Assembly: GCF_016587415.1 (NCBI RefSeq)
Contig: NZ_BNJI01000001.1
Span: 4,379,501-4,443,500 of the forward strand
Origin: Ktedonobacter sp. SOSP1-85
Lineage (GTDB): Bacteria > Chloroflexota > Ktedonobacteria > Ktedonobacterales > Ktedonobacteraceae
Direction of reading: 5' to 3'
Length of the DNA: 64,000 nucleotides
Shown: piece after piece, positions 44,927 to 53,476 of the stretch
How the letters are laid out: every line of letters begins with the position of its first letter
Numbering within the stretch: the first letter of the stretch is position 1
The notes under the pieces: model-generated
What the model was told of the DNA's origin: nothing
The model's database searches: none
Seen by the model: the letters and a program-made list of their open reading frames with translations, nothing else
Program-made: the position numbers and the translations under genes

Positions 44927-45313
44927 ATGCGAGTAGGTCTGCTTGAAGACGATATAGCCATTCAAGAAATGGTCATGCTCGTGCTACAAGATGAAGGCTA
45001 TCTGGTGGCGGCCTATGCCGACGCCGAGGCATGCTTGGGCGCCCTCACGAATATCGCGTCAGGCTTCGAACCCGTTGATCTATTAATCGTCGATTGGCGC
45101 TTGAATGGAACGATGTCGGGCTTCGAGGTGATCAAGCAGATGCGCGGCTTTCCTCACCTGGCCTCTTTGCCTATTATTTTAACTACCGCGGCGACGTTCA
45201 CCGATATCGAGGCCTTGCGCGACCTCCAGGTCTCCCTGCTCGAAAAGCCTTTCTCGGTCGACGAGATTATTTCTCTAATTAAAAGTGTTACAGGACCACT
45301 GGCGTCGTCATAG
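44927..45313 (+). CDS. Stand-alone response regulator receiver protein
   Basis: 128 aa, receiver domain only. The acidic pair is LLEDD, the phospho-acceptor Asp in LLIVDWRLNG, switch Thr in PIILTTAA, and Lys in LLEKPFS. The frame is open 15 codons upstream, but AAGGGAAGAG precedes the ATG at 44927. It is the probable partner of the histidine kinase just upstream. Some spacing and an intervening palindrome suggest it has its own promoter as well. Confidence 0.92.
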   Translation: MRVGLLEDDIAIQEMVMLVLQDEGYLVAAYADAEACLGALTNIASGFEPVDLLIVDWRLNGTMSGFEVIKQMRGFPHLASLPIILTTAATFTDIEALRDLQVSLLEKPFSVDEIISLIKSVTGPLASS

Positions 45314-45825
45314 CCCTAAATGTCCTATGCGCATCGTCACGCACCCTCCTTTCTAGCCTTAAAAAACTTAGCCTTTTTTAAGCTTTCTCTGGCGCCTCTT
45401 CTCGCCTATGCTTTTTTTCTCCTCTCCTGACCATAGATACACCCCTGTAAGCTCATCCTTTCCTTAGAAATGCTTAAGTAAACCTTAGAGAACGCTGAAA
45501 ATTTTCTGGCAGGGGTTGCCCCCTCTTTGGGGTTGCTGTTATGCTTTAACTGTTAACGAACACAGCAAGCTATTGTAAGTTCATTCAGGTGGGCAGATAG
45601 CTGCTGGGTTTACGAAGAAAGCTTCACCTCTGCTGTATCCAAAACGTTACATGCGTCGTGTTTAGTGTATGAGGTATACAACAGCTTGGCTCTAAAGTAA
45701 AAATAGAGCAAGCTAGGAGCTTATCTTCATTGCGAGAGTTGGAGAGGTTGTCTGTTTCGGCTCTCTAGTGTGGTTCGCAAGCATTGACGACGAGAAGTCA
45801 CTAGAAACTGAAGAGGAGAAAATCG
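45314..45825. other. 512-bp intergenic region upstream of the KGG gene
   Basis: The first 130 bp are T/C-rich. A weak promoter-like pair (TTGCCC at 45516, TATGCT at 45540, 18-bp spacer) would give a 5' leader of about 275 nt. No coding signal seen; an RNA gene cannot be excluded. Confidence 0.35.
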
Positions 45826-46023
45826 ATGCAGTCACAAAAAGGTCGCGGTCGTGGTTTCGCTTCTATGAGTCCCGAAAAGAAAAAAGAAATTGCGAGCAAA
45901 GGCGGAAAAGCAGCTCATGCTCTCGGCACAGCCCACAAGTGGACCAGTGAAGAGGCCCAGGCTGCCGGGCGTAAGGGTGGCTCAATCAGTCGCCGCCGTT
46001 CGAAGTACAATGTACAGGCGTAG
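45826..46023 (+). CDS. KGG-motif stress-type protein (YciG/Con-10-like)
   Basis: 65 aa, very basic. It has GFASMSPEKKKEIASKGGKAAH followed by WTSEEAQAAGRKGGSISRRR: two KGG motifs, hallmark of the general stress/conidiation-specific family. These small hydrophilic proteins accumulate under stress or in spores; the mechanism is not known. Spore-forming lifestyles occur in Ktedonobacteria, which would fit. Ribosome site GAGGAG 9 nt upstream. A clear terminator follows. Confidence 0.85.
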   Translation: MQSQKGRGRGFASMSPEKKKEIASKGGKAAHALGTAHKWTSEEAQAAGRKGGSISRRRSKYNVQA

Positions 46024-46102
46024 CCTTTAGTGCTCATGTATGGGCATACGCATGCCTGTATTCGCATACAACACTGCTGCCTGTACTAAAGTAGAGCAAT
46101 TC

Positions 46103-46140
46103 AAAAGAGGCCGATGCTGCTTTCCGGCCTCTTTTCTTTT
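46103..46140 (+). terminator. Intrinsic terminator after the KGG gene
   Basis: AAAAGAGGCCG/CGGCCTCTTTT stem, loop ATGCTGCTTTC, followed by CTTTTC. Confidence 0.8.
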
Positions 46141-46195
46141 CTCTCAGCTTACCCCATATGCAGGTTTTTCTTACTGCCTACGGCGGCGACAGAAA

Positions 46196-46324
46196 GAGGA
46201 ATTGGGGACACCCCAAACCCCGCCAGGGGCAGCGCCCCTGGACCCCGTTGCAAAAATTGGCAGGCTATGCGGGCTAACCCCGTTGCAAAAATTGGCAGGT
46301 CATGCGGGCTAACCCCGTTGCAAG
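46196..46324 (-). repeat. Dispersed GC-rich repeat copy 2 plus 35-bp tandem repeat
   Basis: 46196-46247 is the reverse of the repeat at 1982-2033. It runs into a tandem array with unit ACCCCGTTGCAAAAATTGGC-AGG(C/T)(T/C)ATGCGGGCTA (35 bp): copies at 46243-46277 and 46278-46312 and a third partial copy from 46313. Confidence 0.75.
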
Positions 46325-46334
46325 CTATTTCTGG

Positions 46335-46393
46335 TAAGTAGTGTTGTGTGCCCTGGCAGCCGCAGGCTGCCAGGGCACACAACACTACTTACT
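46335..46393. terminator. Palindrome with adjacent tag between convergent genes
   Basis: 28-bp perfect arms (GTAAGTAGTGTTGTGTGCCC and on), GCA loop. The tag GAGCGCCGCAGGCGCGA follows at 46399-46415. Confidence 0.6.
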
Positions 46394-46423
46394 CTGCGAG
46401 CGCCGCAGGCGCGAGAATACCAG

Positions 46424-47614
46424 CTAAGGAAGTGTCATGTAAAGCGTCGGATCTTTAAAGTGATTATTATCCACCACCATAAAATGCACATGAGGGCCAG
46501 AAGAGGCCCCGGTGCTCCCCTCATACGCGATGACATCCCCTTTATTGACGTTTTGTCCCACATGGACGATATAGCTGGCCAGGTGCCCATAGACGGTCGC
46601 GATATAGTGTCCATGATTAATCTTGACGGCGTTCCCCAGGCCCGACCAATCCCAGCCCACCCAGATGACCTGCCCGCTATCAGATGCCATAACCGGGTTG
46701 CCATACGCCGTTGCCAGGTCGATCCCGGTATGCGGTTTGACGCAACTGCACCAGGTCTGATACTCGGGTAAGCCAAAGCCCTGGGTGATCCTCTCCCCTT
46801 TCATTGGTGGCTGCATGTCGCCTGTGCCCATGACTCCACTGTCAGTGACCGCCGTGGCACAGATCCCCCACAGGCCCATATAAGGGGCATTGCAGGATCC
46901 CTCCAGGGTGGTCAAGGCAGGAGTGGCGGTGGGGGTCGCGATATGCTGGGCAGGGCTGAAGGGATTTTGCGCGTCGCTCAACAACAGGTTGCCGATACCT
47001 TGCAGGAGTGGCGCGTTCGAGTTGCCAAGTGGTGTGGTGACGACCACGGTCAAGAGTAAAATTATCAGCATACTCACCATAGAGATCACAAACTTCCGTG
47101 AGCGGCTCCGTGGTGTGGGCGCTGGCGGCAGTGGCGTGGTCTTTACGACGCGAGGGGTGCCGGGAATGTATGTGAGAGGACGTGTCCCCGCTTTAAACGT
47201 CGCGTGTCCTGGTTGAGATGACATAGCGCCGAGTGGGCGTGTGGCGAGCGGCGAGGTGGTGGAGCGAGGAGGAGTATTGAGTGTGGGAAGCGGTTTGCCC
47301 TCTTCGGTAGAGATGGAAGAGAGTTGGCGTGTGATTCTCTGCCTCTGTCTTGCCGCTGGCGCATCCTGTGGTGTTTGTGAGGGTTCCCCGGGCATCTGTT
47401 TTGGCCACTCTGCCATACCAGGTGTTCCTTGTGGTGCGCCAAAAGGGACGAAGGGTGTCCCGGGTATATATGGGGTGGGCTGTGGCGGCTGAAAAGAGGG
47501 AGAGGGCGCATTGCCCCATGGGGTTGGCATGGGGATTTGTGGGGGTACAGGCACAGGATTCTCGCTCTGCTTTGAGCGCGAGGCGGGCGTTTTTTTCTTC
47601 GCGGATGAAAACAT
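46424..47614 (-). CDS. M23 family peptidoglycan endopeptidase, membrane-anchored
   Basis: 396 aa. A Pro/Ser/Thr-rich cytoplasmic part of about 170 residues is followed by one membrane span (172-192, VISMVSMLIILLLTVVV). The C-terminal lysostaphin-like domain (about 275-390) keeps the zinc ligands HTGID (HxxxD) and GPHVHF (HxH). It should cut peptide cross-links of peptidoglycan outside the membrane. The layout (long disordered cytoplasmic tail, one span, wall hydrolase outside) is the same as in the carboxypeptidase at 7594-9627. Confidence 0.92.
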   Translation of the reverse strand: MFSSAKKKTPASRSKQSENPVPVPPQIPMPTPWGNAPSPSFQPPQPTPYIPGTPFVPFGAPQGTPGMAEWPKQMPGEPSQTPQDAPAARQRQRITRQLSSISTEEGKPLPTLNTPPRSTTSPLATRPLGAMSSQPGHATFKAGTRPLTYIPGTPRVVKTTPLPPAPTPRSRSRKFVISMVSMLIILLLTVVVTTPLGNSNAPLLQGIGNLLLSDAQNPFSPAQHIATPTATPALTTLEGSCNAPYMGLWGICATAVTDSGVMGTGDMQPPMKGERITQGFGLPEYQTWCSCVKPHTGIDLATAYGNPVMASDSGQVIWVGWDWSGLGNAVKINHGHYIATVYGHLASYIVHVGQNVNKGDVIAYEGSTGASSGPHVHFMVVDNNHFKDPTLYMTLP

Positions 47615-47949
47615 AATTAAAATCCTCGCTGATGGCGTTGCCGTCGCGTTTTTTCTTTTACCTTTTAATGTAGCTGATAAACCCGGCCTTTACTAGCTTC
47701 CCTGGCAATGGATAGCTGAAAAAGGCTATTTTGTTTCCTTATAAGGCCATATGTCAGAAAATGAAGATATATGAAAATAGCACGAGATGATGACGTTTTA
47801 TTCATAGCTACCAAAAATAACGGCGAGCAAAGCTTGTTTGGGATGAGGTGAAATAGGGAAGGGAAAAGATCCTATTTGAGGTTGGGAGGCTCTATACCCT
47901 GCTCTTTATACCCGCAAAGTAGGACAGGGAGAAAGTAATAACACTATTT
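47615..47949. other. 335-bp divergent intergenic region
   Basis: A/T-rich; it must hold promoters for the M23 gene and murJ. I see no long palindrome, repeat or clear consensus promoter in it. Confidence 0.4.
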
Positions 47950-49500
47950 ATGTCTGAACAAAAAAAACAGCATGCGTTGACAAAGGTGTGGGGTGGCCGT
48001 GTCTTTCGTGTATGGGGTGGCCGTGTCTTTCGTTTTAACATCCGTAATTTTCGTTTGAGTGGAGGGCTGACCTCACGACGCTTTAGTATCGTAGAGGCCG
48101 CTCTGCTCTTGATGATCGGTATCCTGGCTTCAAGAGGTTTGGGGGTCATCCGCCAGAGCCTTTTTAACGCCTTCTTTGGCACTGGTCCCGAGGCCAATGC
48201 CTTCTATGCCGCGATCCGTCTACCGGATGCTCTCTTCAACCTGATCGCAGGCGGCGCGCTGAGCCACGCCTTTATCCCGGTTTTCCTGGCGTATGAGAAG
48301 AGGAAGGGACAGGAGGCCGCCTGGAAGCTCTCCAGCCTGGTCTTTAATGTCATGCTGCTGGTTTTGACGCTCGTCGTGATCGGGGGCGAGTTTTTTGTGC
48401 CAACCTTTACGCGTTCGCTCCTGGTCCCAGGCTATAGCGAGACTGAGAAGGTCCTAACGATCTCGCTCACACGCATCCTGCTCTTTCAGCCTCTATTGCT
48501 CTGCCTGGGAACGATTGTCACCGGCGTCTTAAATAGTAAGCGCCAGTTCCTACTGCCTGCCTTCTCCATCGCGATTTATAATCTAGGCCAGATTGCCGGG
48601 CTCGCCTGTACGCGCTTCATTCCTAGCATAGGCATCTATGGTCCCACCTATGGCGTGTTGGTGGCCTCGTTCTTGCAGGTCGCGGTGCAGGCTATCCCGC
48701 TCTTCAGGCAAGGAGTGCGCTATTCGTTTACCTGGAATTTTCGCCATCCCGGCCTGCTGGAGGTCCTGAGACTCCTGGGACCTAACTCGCTCGCGCTTGC
48801 CGTGGCCTACCTGGCCCTTATTATCGAGACCTATTTCGTCTCCTTCCTGCCTGATCCCGCCAGTCTAGCGGCGCTACATAACGCCGATATGTTACAGGCT
48901 CTCCCCTTCTCTCTACTCTCGCAGGCCATCGGCCAGGCGCTCCTGCCGCATATGACGATCCATGCCGCCGCAGGACGCTATGTGCGCATGCGCTACATGG
49001 CCTTGAGGGTCATGGGCGCCTCCATTTTATTGACGCTGCCCGCGGCGATAGGCTTAGCCGTTACGGGTCAATGGATTATCCGCCTGATCTTCCAGCATGG
49101 AGCCTTCGATGCCCACTCGACCGCGCTGACCTACCTGGCGCTATTGGGATATGTCTTTGCCATTCCTGGGGTCACGGCAGGCGACATGATTAGCCGTGGC
49201 TTCCTGGCCTTGAAGGATGCCACGACTCCGCTCTTTACTGGTATCCTCTCCCTACTCTGCCGCGTGGGCACCATTATCGTGCTCATTGGTGTACTACCAC
49301 GAGCCTACGTCATTCTCGCGATACCCCTGGGCTACGCGCTAGGGTCCTCGGTAGAAGCGTTCACCCTGGCCTCACTCCTGCTCTGGCGCCTGGGCAAGAA
49401 GGCCCGCCTGGATGCAGGGATGCAGCGCCTCCTACGCTATCGCCGCTACCTCGCCCGCACGCGCCAGGAAGCTCTCGCCAGCCCGTCTTCATCCCGCTGA
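47950..49500 (+). CDS. murJ: Lipid II flippase MurJ
   Basis: 516 aa, about 14 membrane spans, MviN/MurJ type. It moves lipid II across the membrane for wall synthesis. Family patterns include SRGLGVIRQSLFNAFFGTGPEANAFYAA in two parts near residues 55-85, LPDALFNLIAGGALSHAFIPVF and, in the C-terminal half, MISRGFLALKDATTPL. The N-terminus has about 45 extra residues containing a duplicated VWGGRVFR caused by a 24-nt DNA repeat (47986-48033). It fits with the murT/gatD and wall hydrolase genes in the window. Confidence 0.93.
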   Translation: MSEQKKQHALTKVWGGRVFRVWGGRVFRFNIRNFRLSGGLTSRRFSIVEAALLLMIGILASRGLGVIRQSLFNAFFGTGPEANAFYAAIRLPDALFNLIAGGALSHAFIPVFLAYEKRKGQEAAWKLSSLVFNVMLLVLTLVVIGGEFFVPTFTRSLLVPGYSETEKVLTISLTRILLFQPLLLCLGTIVTGVLNSKRQFLLPAFSIAIYNLGQIAGLACTRFIPSIGIYGPTYGVLVASFLQVAVQAIPLFRQGVRYSFTWNFRHPGLLEVLRLLGPNSLALAVAYLALIIETYFVSFLPDPASLAALHNADMLQALPFSLLSQAIGQALLPHMTIHAAAGRYVRMRYMALRVMGASILLTLPAAIGLAVTGQWIIRLIFQHGAFDAHSTALTYLALLGYVFAIPGVTAGDMISRGFLALKDATTPLFTGILSLLCRVGTIIVLIGVLPRAYVILAIPLGYALGSSVEAFTLASLLLWRLGKKARLDAGMQRLLRYRRYLARTRQEALASPSSSR

Positions 49501-49557
49501 GCAAGGGAGATAGCCAGTGCGCGCTGACCCCTTCGCGTATCCGCTTATCCCTCTGAG

Positions 49558-49615
49558 TAAGATGGTTCGGCGTGGTGTGCGGGCGTTCGCCCGCACACCA
49601 CGCCGAACCATCTTA
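49558..49615. terminator. Palindrome with adjacent tag after murJ
   Basis: 28-bp perfect arms (TAAGATGGTTCGGCGTGGTG and on). The tag GAGCGTCGCAGGCGCGA follows at 49622-49638. Confidence 0.6.
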
Positions 49616-49969
49616 TCCTGTGAGCGTCGCAGGCGCGAAAGGAAAGGACCAATGATAGGGGCCTTCGCCCCTAGAGCTAAGGACCTTCCTCTCTACACAC
49701 AAGGCATGTGCTTTTCTACACTGCTATTATAGGATCAGGGGCCGATATAGATAGGTGTGGGGAGTGATGGAAAGTGGACTTTTGGGTTATAGGTGTGGCC
49801 ATCTGGAAGGTATGAGGTGTACAAGCCCCTGATCGCCTTGGGGAGGGCTGCAAAAATACGATATAAGAAGATTGGGAGAAAGGAGTGTGCGGCTCAACTC
49901 CTGCCTATGCATAGCTCTTCGATGATAGAGAGCATAGGACAGATTAGGGGTAGCTGCTCTGTTAGTTAC

Positions 49970-50263
49970 ATGAAAGCACGCGCCGTACGTATAGATACAG
50001 CCGTTGAAACAACGGGAATGGTTTCGTCACAGCCGCAGGTCAGGCGGCACTCCAGTCCACCTGTAGGGGAGAGTATCGCAGCCCTCCAGGTACGTATTCA
50101 AGTGCAACGTGATGAAAAGGCCCGCCTCGCTAGAGTGGAACAAATCAAGTCACAGGTAGATGCGGGAACATATCAATTGGATAACCAGGCAACGGTATAT
50201 GGCCTGTTAGGTTCGCCTCTTGACTGGAGCTTTGTGTGCATGAGTGCACCAGACATCGACTAA
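49970..50263 (+). CDS. Small protein with FlgM-like (anti-sigma) C-terminus
   Basis: 97 aa from the ATG chosen here. The last 50 residues read ESIAALQVRIQVQRDEKARL, then ARVEQIKSQVDAGTYQLDNQA. The pattern R(V)xxIKxxVxAGTYxxD is the core of FlgM-family anti-sigma-28 proteins. I see no flagellar genes, so a different sigma partner is likely if the match is real. The frame is open to a GTG at 49793; no start has a strong ribosome site, so the N-terminus is uncertain. A terminator follows at 50336-50368. Confidence 0.5.
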   Translation: MKARAVRIDTAVETTGMVSSQPQVRRHSSPPVGESIAALQVRIQVQRDEKARLARVEQIKSQVDAGTYQLDNQATVYGLLGSPLDWSFVCMSAPDID

Positions 50264-50335
50264 TGCCAACAGCCGCACACAGGGAGACATGAACTTCCTT
50301 TCTTACAACGGGGATTGAGCAACGTGGGGACTGGC

Positions 50336-50368
50336 GAGAAGGGTATCCGCAAGGCGGGTACCCTTCTC
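50336..50368 (+). terminator. Intrinsic terminator after the FlgM-like gene
   Basis: GAGAAGGGTA/TACCCTTCTC stem followed by TTTCTTTG on the plus strand. Lies between convergent genes. Confidence 0.75.
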
Positions 50369-50376
50369 TTTCTTTG

Positions 50377-51383
50377 TTAGTAGCTCCAGTTCAGGCCGCA
50401 TTGGGAGCAGTGACGAGCGGGATGCTCGCTCTCAAAGGCGCGACGGAAGGCCTCATAGCGCTCTCCGAACCAGATCTGCTCGATGGACTCCTGAAAGACA
50501 TTGCCCAGGACGCGCTCTTCGCGATATTCGCGCGCGCTGCGATGCCCAAAGGGGCGAAGCAGCAGGAGAGCACATTGCCGCTAGAGGTGATGTAGGTCAG
50601 ATTGTAGGGGCGTGTGCAGCCGGACCAGGGGCGCTCCCCAAAGTCGCGTAGAATACTCTGCATCGGCGTCGCGGACCCGGCGGCGTTGAAACGGATGCCC
50701 TGCTCTTTGCACAGCTCCTCGCTACGATGTACCAGGGCCAGCTCCTCCTGACTTGAGCGACGGAAGAGCGACTGTTTGGAAGCTGCCAGTCCCTCTTCAA
50801 AGTAAACCAGGCGCTGCATATAGACCTCGGGGATACCTGCCTCGGCCGCCAGCTCAACCAGATGCGGCAGCTCGTGCAGGTTTTCGCGCATGGCGGTGAA
50901 CCAGAGCGAGATGGCTGGCTTGCTGGCGTTACGCGCCTTCTGCAACTGCACAAAGGCTCGAACATTGCGCCAGATTTTCTCAAAGGCATCGACGCCCCGC
51001 ACATGTGCGTAGATCTCGCGACTGGAGCCGTCCATCGAGAGGCGATACTCATCGAGGCCGGCATCGATAAGCTCCCCGCCCTTCTTCTCAGTCAGCGCAA
51101 TGCCATTGGAGTTGAAGAGCACATAGGTGCCGCGATCCTTTAAATAGCGCACCATTTTAGGCAGGTCTTTATTTAACAGTGGCTCGCCCAACCCATGCAG
51201 CACGACGCGATCGAGCACCGGAAACTGATCGACGATCTTGCGAAACTCGTCGAAGGGCAGATCCCGGTCCTCTTCACGTGAGAGCAGCGTGCGTGGACAC
51301 TGCTGGCAGAACTCATTACAACGGCTGGTGGGCTCAATATAGATCGAGCGTGGCAAGGTAAGAACAGGTGTCGTGATTGTCAT
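50377..51383 (-). CDS. Radical SAM protein with C-terminal Cys cluster (SPASM-like), frameshifted near the end
   Basis: About 335 codons. The radical SAM motif is EPTSRCNEFCQQC (CxxxCxxC) near residue 20, followed by HGLGEPLLN (GGE-like). The C-terminal region has WSGCTRPYN and VLSCCFAP, then after one missing base (run of four C on the minus strand, 50551-50554) HCSQCGLNWSY. This is a SPASM/Twitch-type auxiliary cluster. The shift adds a false tail in the as-given frame; the corrected stop is at 50377-50379. Its ATG overlaps the stop of the upstream gene (ATGA), so they are translationally coupled. Confidence 0.85.
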
Positions 51384-52087
51384 ACAGACTCCTTTGTGCG
51401 GCTAAAGGCTTTGGTGAGTGCGGGATGCGTGGCTAAATGTGCGGCGGTGATTGGTGCCAGGCCTGGTTTGACCTGGAGTATCTCCGCTAGCTTAAGCAGG
51501 TCGGGTAGTTCATCTATGTCCTGAAGTTGTTCCACGAGGTGGACAGAGAGTCGCTTCCGGTGCGCGGCGGCAATTGTCATCTGTGTCACCACCTCGGTAC
51601 TCATGGGAATGCCACTAAAGACGTCGTGTGCCTGGCGCATGCCCAGGAGGTAGTAGCCGCCATCCTCGGCTGGCCCAAGCACAATATCTGTCGTATTCAG
51701 GCGCTCGTTTACTTCATCAATAATTTGACGCCTGATGTGCGGCGAATCAGAGCCAAGCAGGATCGTCTTGCGAAACCCCTGGCGCTCTGTCCAGCGAAAG
51801 ATATGATGTAAGCGCGTATTGAAATCCTGGCCCTCCTGGGGAAAGCAGCGCATGTGCCGCCCCCTGCCAGGAACCAGCTCCTCTAACAGCGCGTTATAAT
51901 CAACATGCACGGGCGAATAGGCCCAGTGCAAGGCATAAGGAGCCTCACTAAAGCGCAGGGCCAGGTCCTTCAAGAATGCGCGATAGAGCAGCACTGTCGC
52001 CTCATCCCCAATGGAGCGTGCCAGGCGCGTCTTGGTTTTTCCAGGCTCGGGGGCGCGCGCTATAATGACGAGCGCTGTGTCATCCAT
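51380..52087 (-). CDS. DUF2064/TIGR04282-type glycosyltransferase
   Basis: 235 aa GT-A-like fold. Family patterns: IIARAPEPGKTKTRLA (near 8), TILLGSDSPHI (near 113), and VLGPAEDGGYYLLGM (near 140). TIGR04282 proteins are annotated as arsenosugar-biosynthesis-type glycosyltransferases; the true sugar and acceptor here are unknown. AGGAGG 6 nt before the ATG at 52087 decides the start over an 11-codon upstream extension. Middle gene of a three-gene operon: GT2 upstream, radical SAM downstream with overlapping stop/start. Confidence 0.87.
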   Translation of the reverse strand: MDDTALVIIARAPEPGKTKTRLARSIGDEATVLLYRAFLKDLALRFSEAPYALHWAYSPVHVDYNALLEELVPGRGRHMRCFPQEGQDFNTRLHHIFRWTERQGFRKTILLGSDSPHIRRQIIDEVNERLNTTDIVLGPAEDGGYYLLGMRQAHDVFSGIPMSTEVVTQMTIAAAHRKRLSVHLVEQLQDIDELPDLLKLAEILQVKPGLAPITAAHLATHPALTKAFSRTKESV

Positions 52088-52135
52088 GCATTCCTCCTTT
52101 TGTAAAAAAACACTTGACACACCTGTTTTTACTTG

Positions 52136-52924
52136 TTATATTTTTCTTGCCAATCCAGATTTGCTGGGAGACGCGATCGCTGAGCTACTAGTATTGTCCT
52201 TCGATCCGTCAGAGGATCCTGCAATTGCCGACGCGTAGCGTAGCGTAGTGCTGAGCATATAATAGGCGGCCTTGACGCTGCCAACGAGCGTACCTGCGAC
52301 CTTGGAGTGGCCATGGCTGCGCTGACGATAGTGAATAGGTACCTCCAGGATGCGATAACGCGCTCTGGCCGCCTTGACCAGCATCTCCACAGGCCAGCCA
52401 AAGGTCATCTCACTCATATTCAGCCGTGCCAGTTGCTCGCACCGAATGGCGCGAAACGAGCCGATATCATGGAGGGTGGCACCATAGAGGAGGGTGATCA
52501 TGCGACTGACCAGCCAGTTGCCCAGGCGTGCCTGGGGTGGGATCGCTCCCTTCTCAGCTCGTTTGCTTACGCGCGACCCCATCACCAGGTCGGCCTGCTG
52601 CGAGAGGATCGGAGCTAGCATCTCGGGAATATCGGCGGGATCATCACTGCCATCCCCATCCATAAAGAGGGCGATCTCCGCGCCCAGGCGGCACGCCTCC
52701 TGTAGCCCCCGGAAGCAGGCGCGTCCGTAGCCGCACTCCGCCGTCTGAACGACGATAGCTCCCGCCGCACGCGCCACCTCGGCCGTTCTATCGGTGCTGC
52801 CATTATCAACAACAATCTGCCAGCTAATGGTATCGTGGGGAAGGGTCGGAAGCAGGTGCCTGAGGGCCTCCTCTTCATTGAGCGCGGGAATAATAAGCGC
52901 CACCTTTTGGGCTGTCATGAACAA
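52136..52924 (-). CDS. Family 2 glycosyltransferase (dolichol-phosphate mannose synthase-like)
   Basis: 262 aa. GT-A motifs: LIIPALNEEEALRHLL at the start, VVDNGSTDRTAEVA, DxD-type FMDGDGSDDPADI, and SFRAIRCEQL, HYRQRSHGHSK in the C-terminal part. No membrane spans, so a soluble or peripheral enzyme that likely moves a sugar to a lipid carrier. The last 30 residues are polar and may be disordered. First gene of the operon with the DUF2064 glycosyltransferase (48-nt gap) and radical SAM protein. Confidence 0.9.
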   Translation of the reverse strand: MFMTAQKVALIIPALNEEEALRHLLPTLPHDTISWQIVVDNGSTDRTAEVARAAGAIVVQTAECGYGRACFRGLQEACRLGAEIALFMDGDGSDDPADIPEMLAPILSQQADLVMGSRVSKRAEKGAIPPQARLGNWLVSRMITLLYGATLHDIGSFRAIRCEQLARLNMSEMTFGWPVEMLVKAARARYRILEVPIHYRQRSHGHSKVAGTLVGSVKAAYYMLSTTLRYASAIAGSSDGSKDNTSSSAIASPSKSGLARKI

Positions 52925-53104
52925 CTCCTTACAAGACTACAAGCCAGATAGCATGATCGGCGCAGCGGATCACACCGCACCGCTCTCTCCTTTTCACGTC
53001 CAGCCAGGAAGATTTTTACAGCGGGCATAAAAATGCGGGAATTTATCAGAATTACAACGGCCATCCATGCTCTTCCGGTATCGCCTTGCAATCTCAACTC
53101 TGGA

Positions 53105-53161
53105 TAAGGTGTATGGGCATGTGGCGTGCGCAATGCGCACGCCACATGCCCATACACCTTA
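53105..53161. repeat. Palindrome with adjacent tag in a divergent intergenic region
   Basis: 28-bp arms (TAAGGTGTATGGGCATGTGG and on), 1-nt loop. The tag GAGCGCCGCAGGCGCGA lies at 53167-53183. Genes on both sides start away from it. Confidence 0.6.
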
Positions 53162-53201
53162 CCCTTGAGCGCCGCAGGCGCGAAAGCTACCTTTGCCCTT
53201 C

Positions 53202-53246
53202 TTGCTTTGTGAGGAAGCGTGAGGTATACTGATACTATAGTAGTAT
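53202..53246 (+). promoter_or_regulatory. Promoter and overlapping inverted repeat upstream of the aminotransferase
   Basis: TTGCTT (53202-53207), 17-bp spacer, TATACT (53225-53230). ATACTATAGTAGTAT (53233-53247) is an inverted repeat around the expected start point. Gives a leader of about 440 nt. Confidence 0.4.
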
Positions 53247-53404
53247 GTTAATACTGCAAAATGCTCAGCAATGAAGCGGTGTTGCGATGCGAAAAACAGA
53301 TTTCTCTGGTAAGCGAAAAGGTCGCTACATTCCTAAATTTGATGTCTTCAGAGGGTTCCACCTCTCTACCTGTTACCCGTGATCTCTTCATGCCTTTTCC
53401 CCAT

Positions 53405-53476
53405 ACATAATCTCTCGGAATCCTGAGCACACAGCGCTATTTATAGCCGTGCTGTAGGTTTCCGCAGCAGAAGCTA
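53405..53476 (+). ncRNA. Candidate structured leader RNA upstream of the aminotransferase
   Basis: TCGGAATCCTGAGCAC, a stem closed by AGCAC/GTGCT, and GTAGGTTTCCGCAGCAGAAG. It shares TCGGAAnCCTGA and GGTTTCCGCAG, in the same order, with the leader at 40829-40920, while the stem between differs in sequence but still pairs. Homology is suggested by layout only. Confidence 0.35.

Noticed and set aside
46243..46324. CRISPR array from the 35-bp direct repeats
   Set aside because: Units are directly adjacent with no spacers between them.
53248..53430. 60-codon minus-strand frame in the aminotransferase leader
   Set aside because: No ribosome site, unremarkable composition, and it overlaps the candidate leader RNA.
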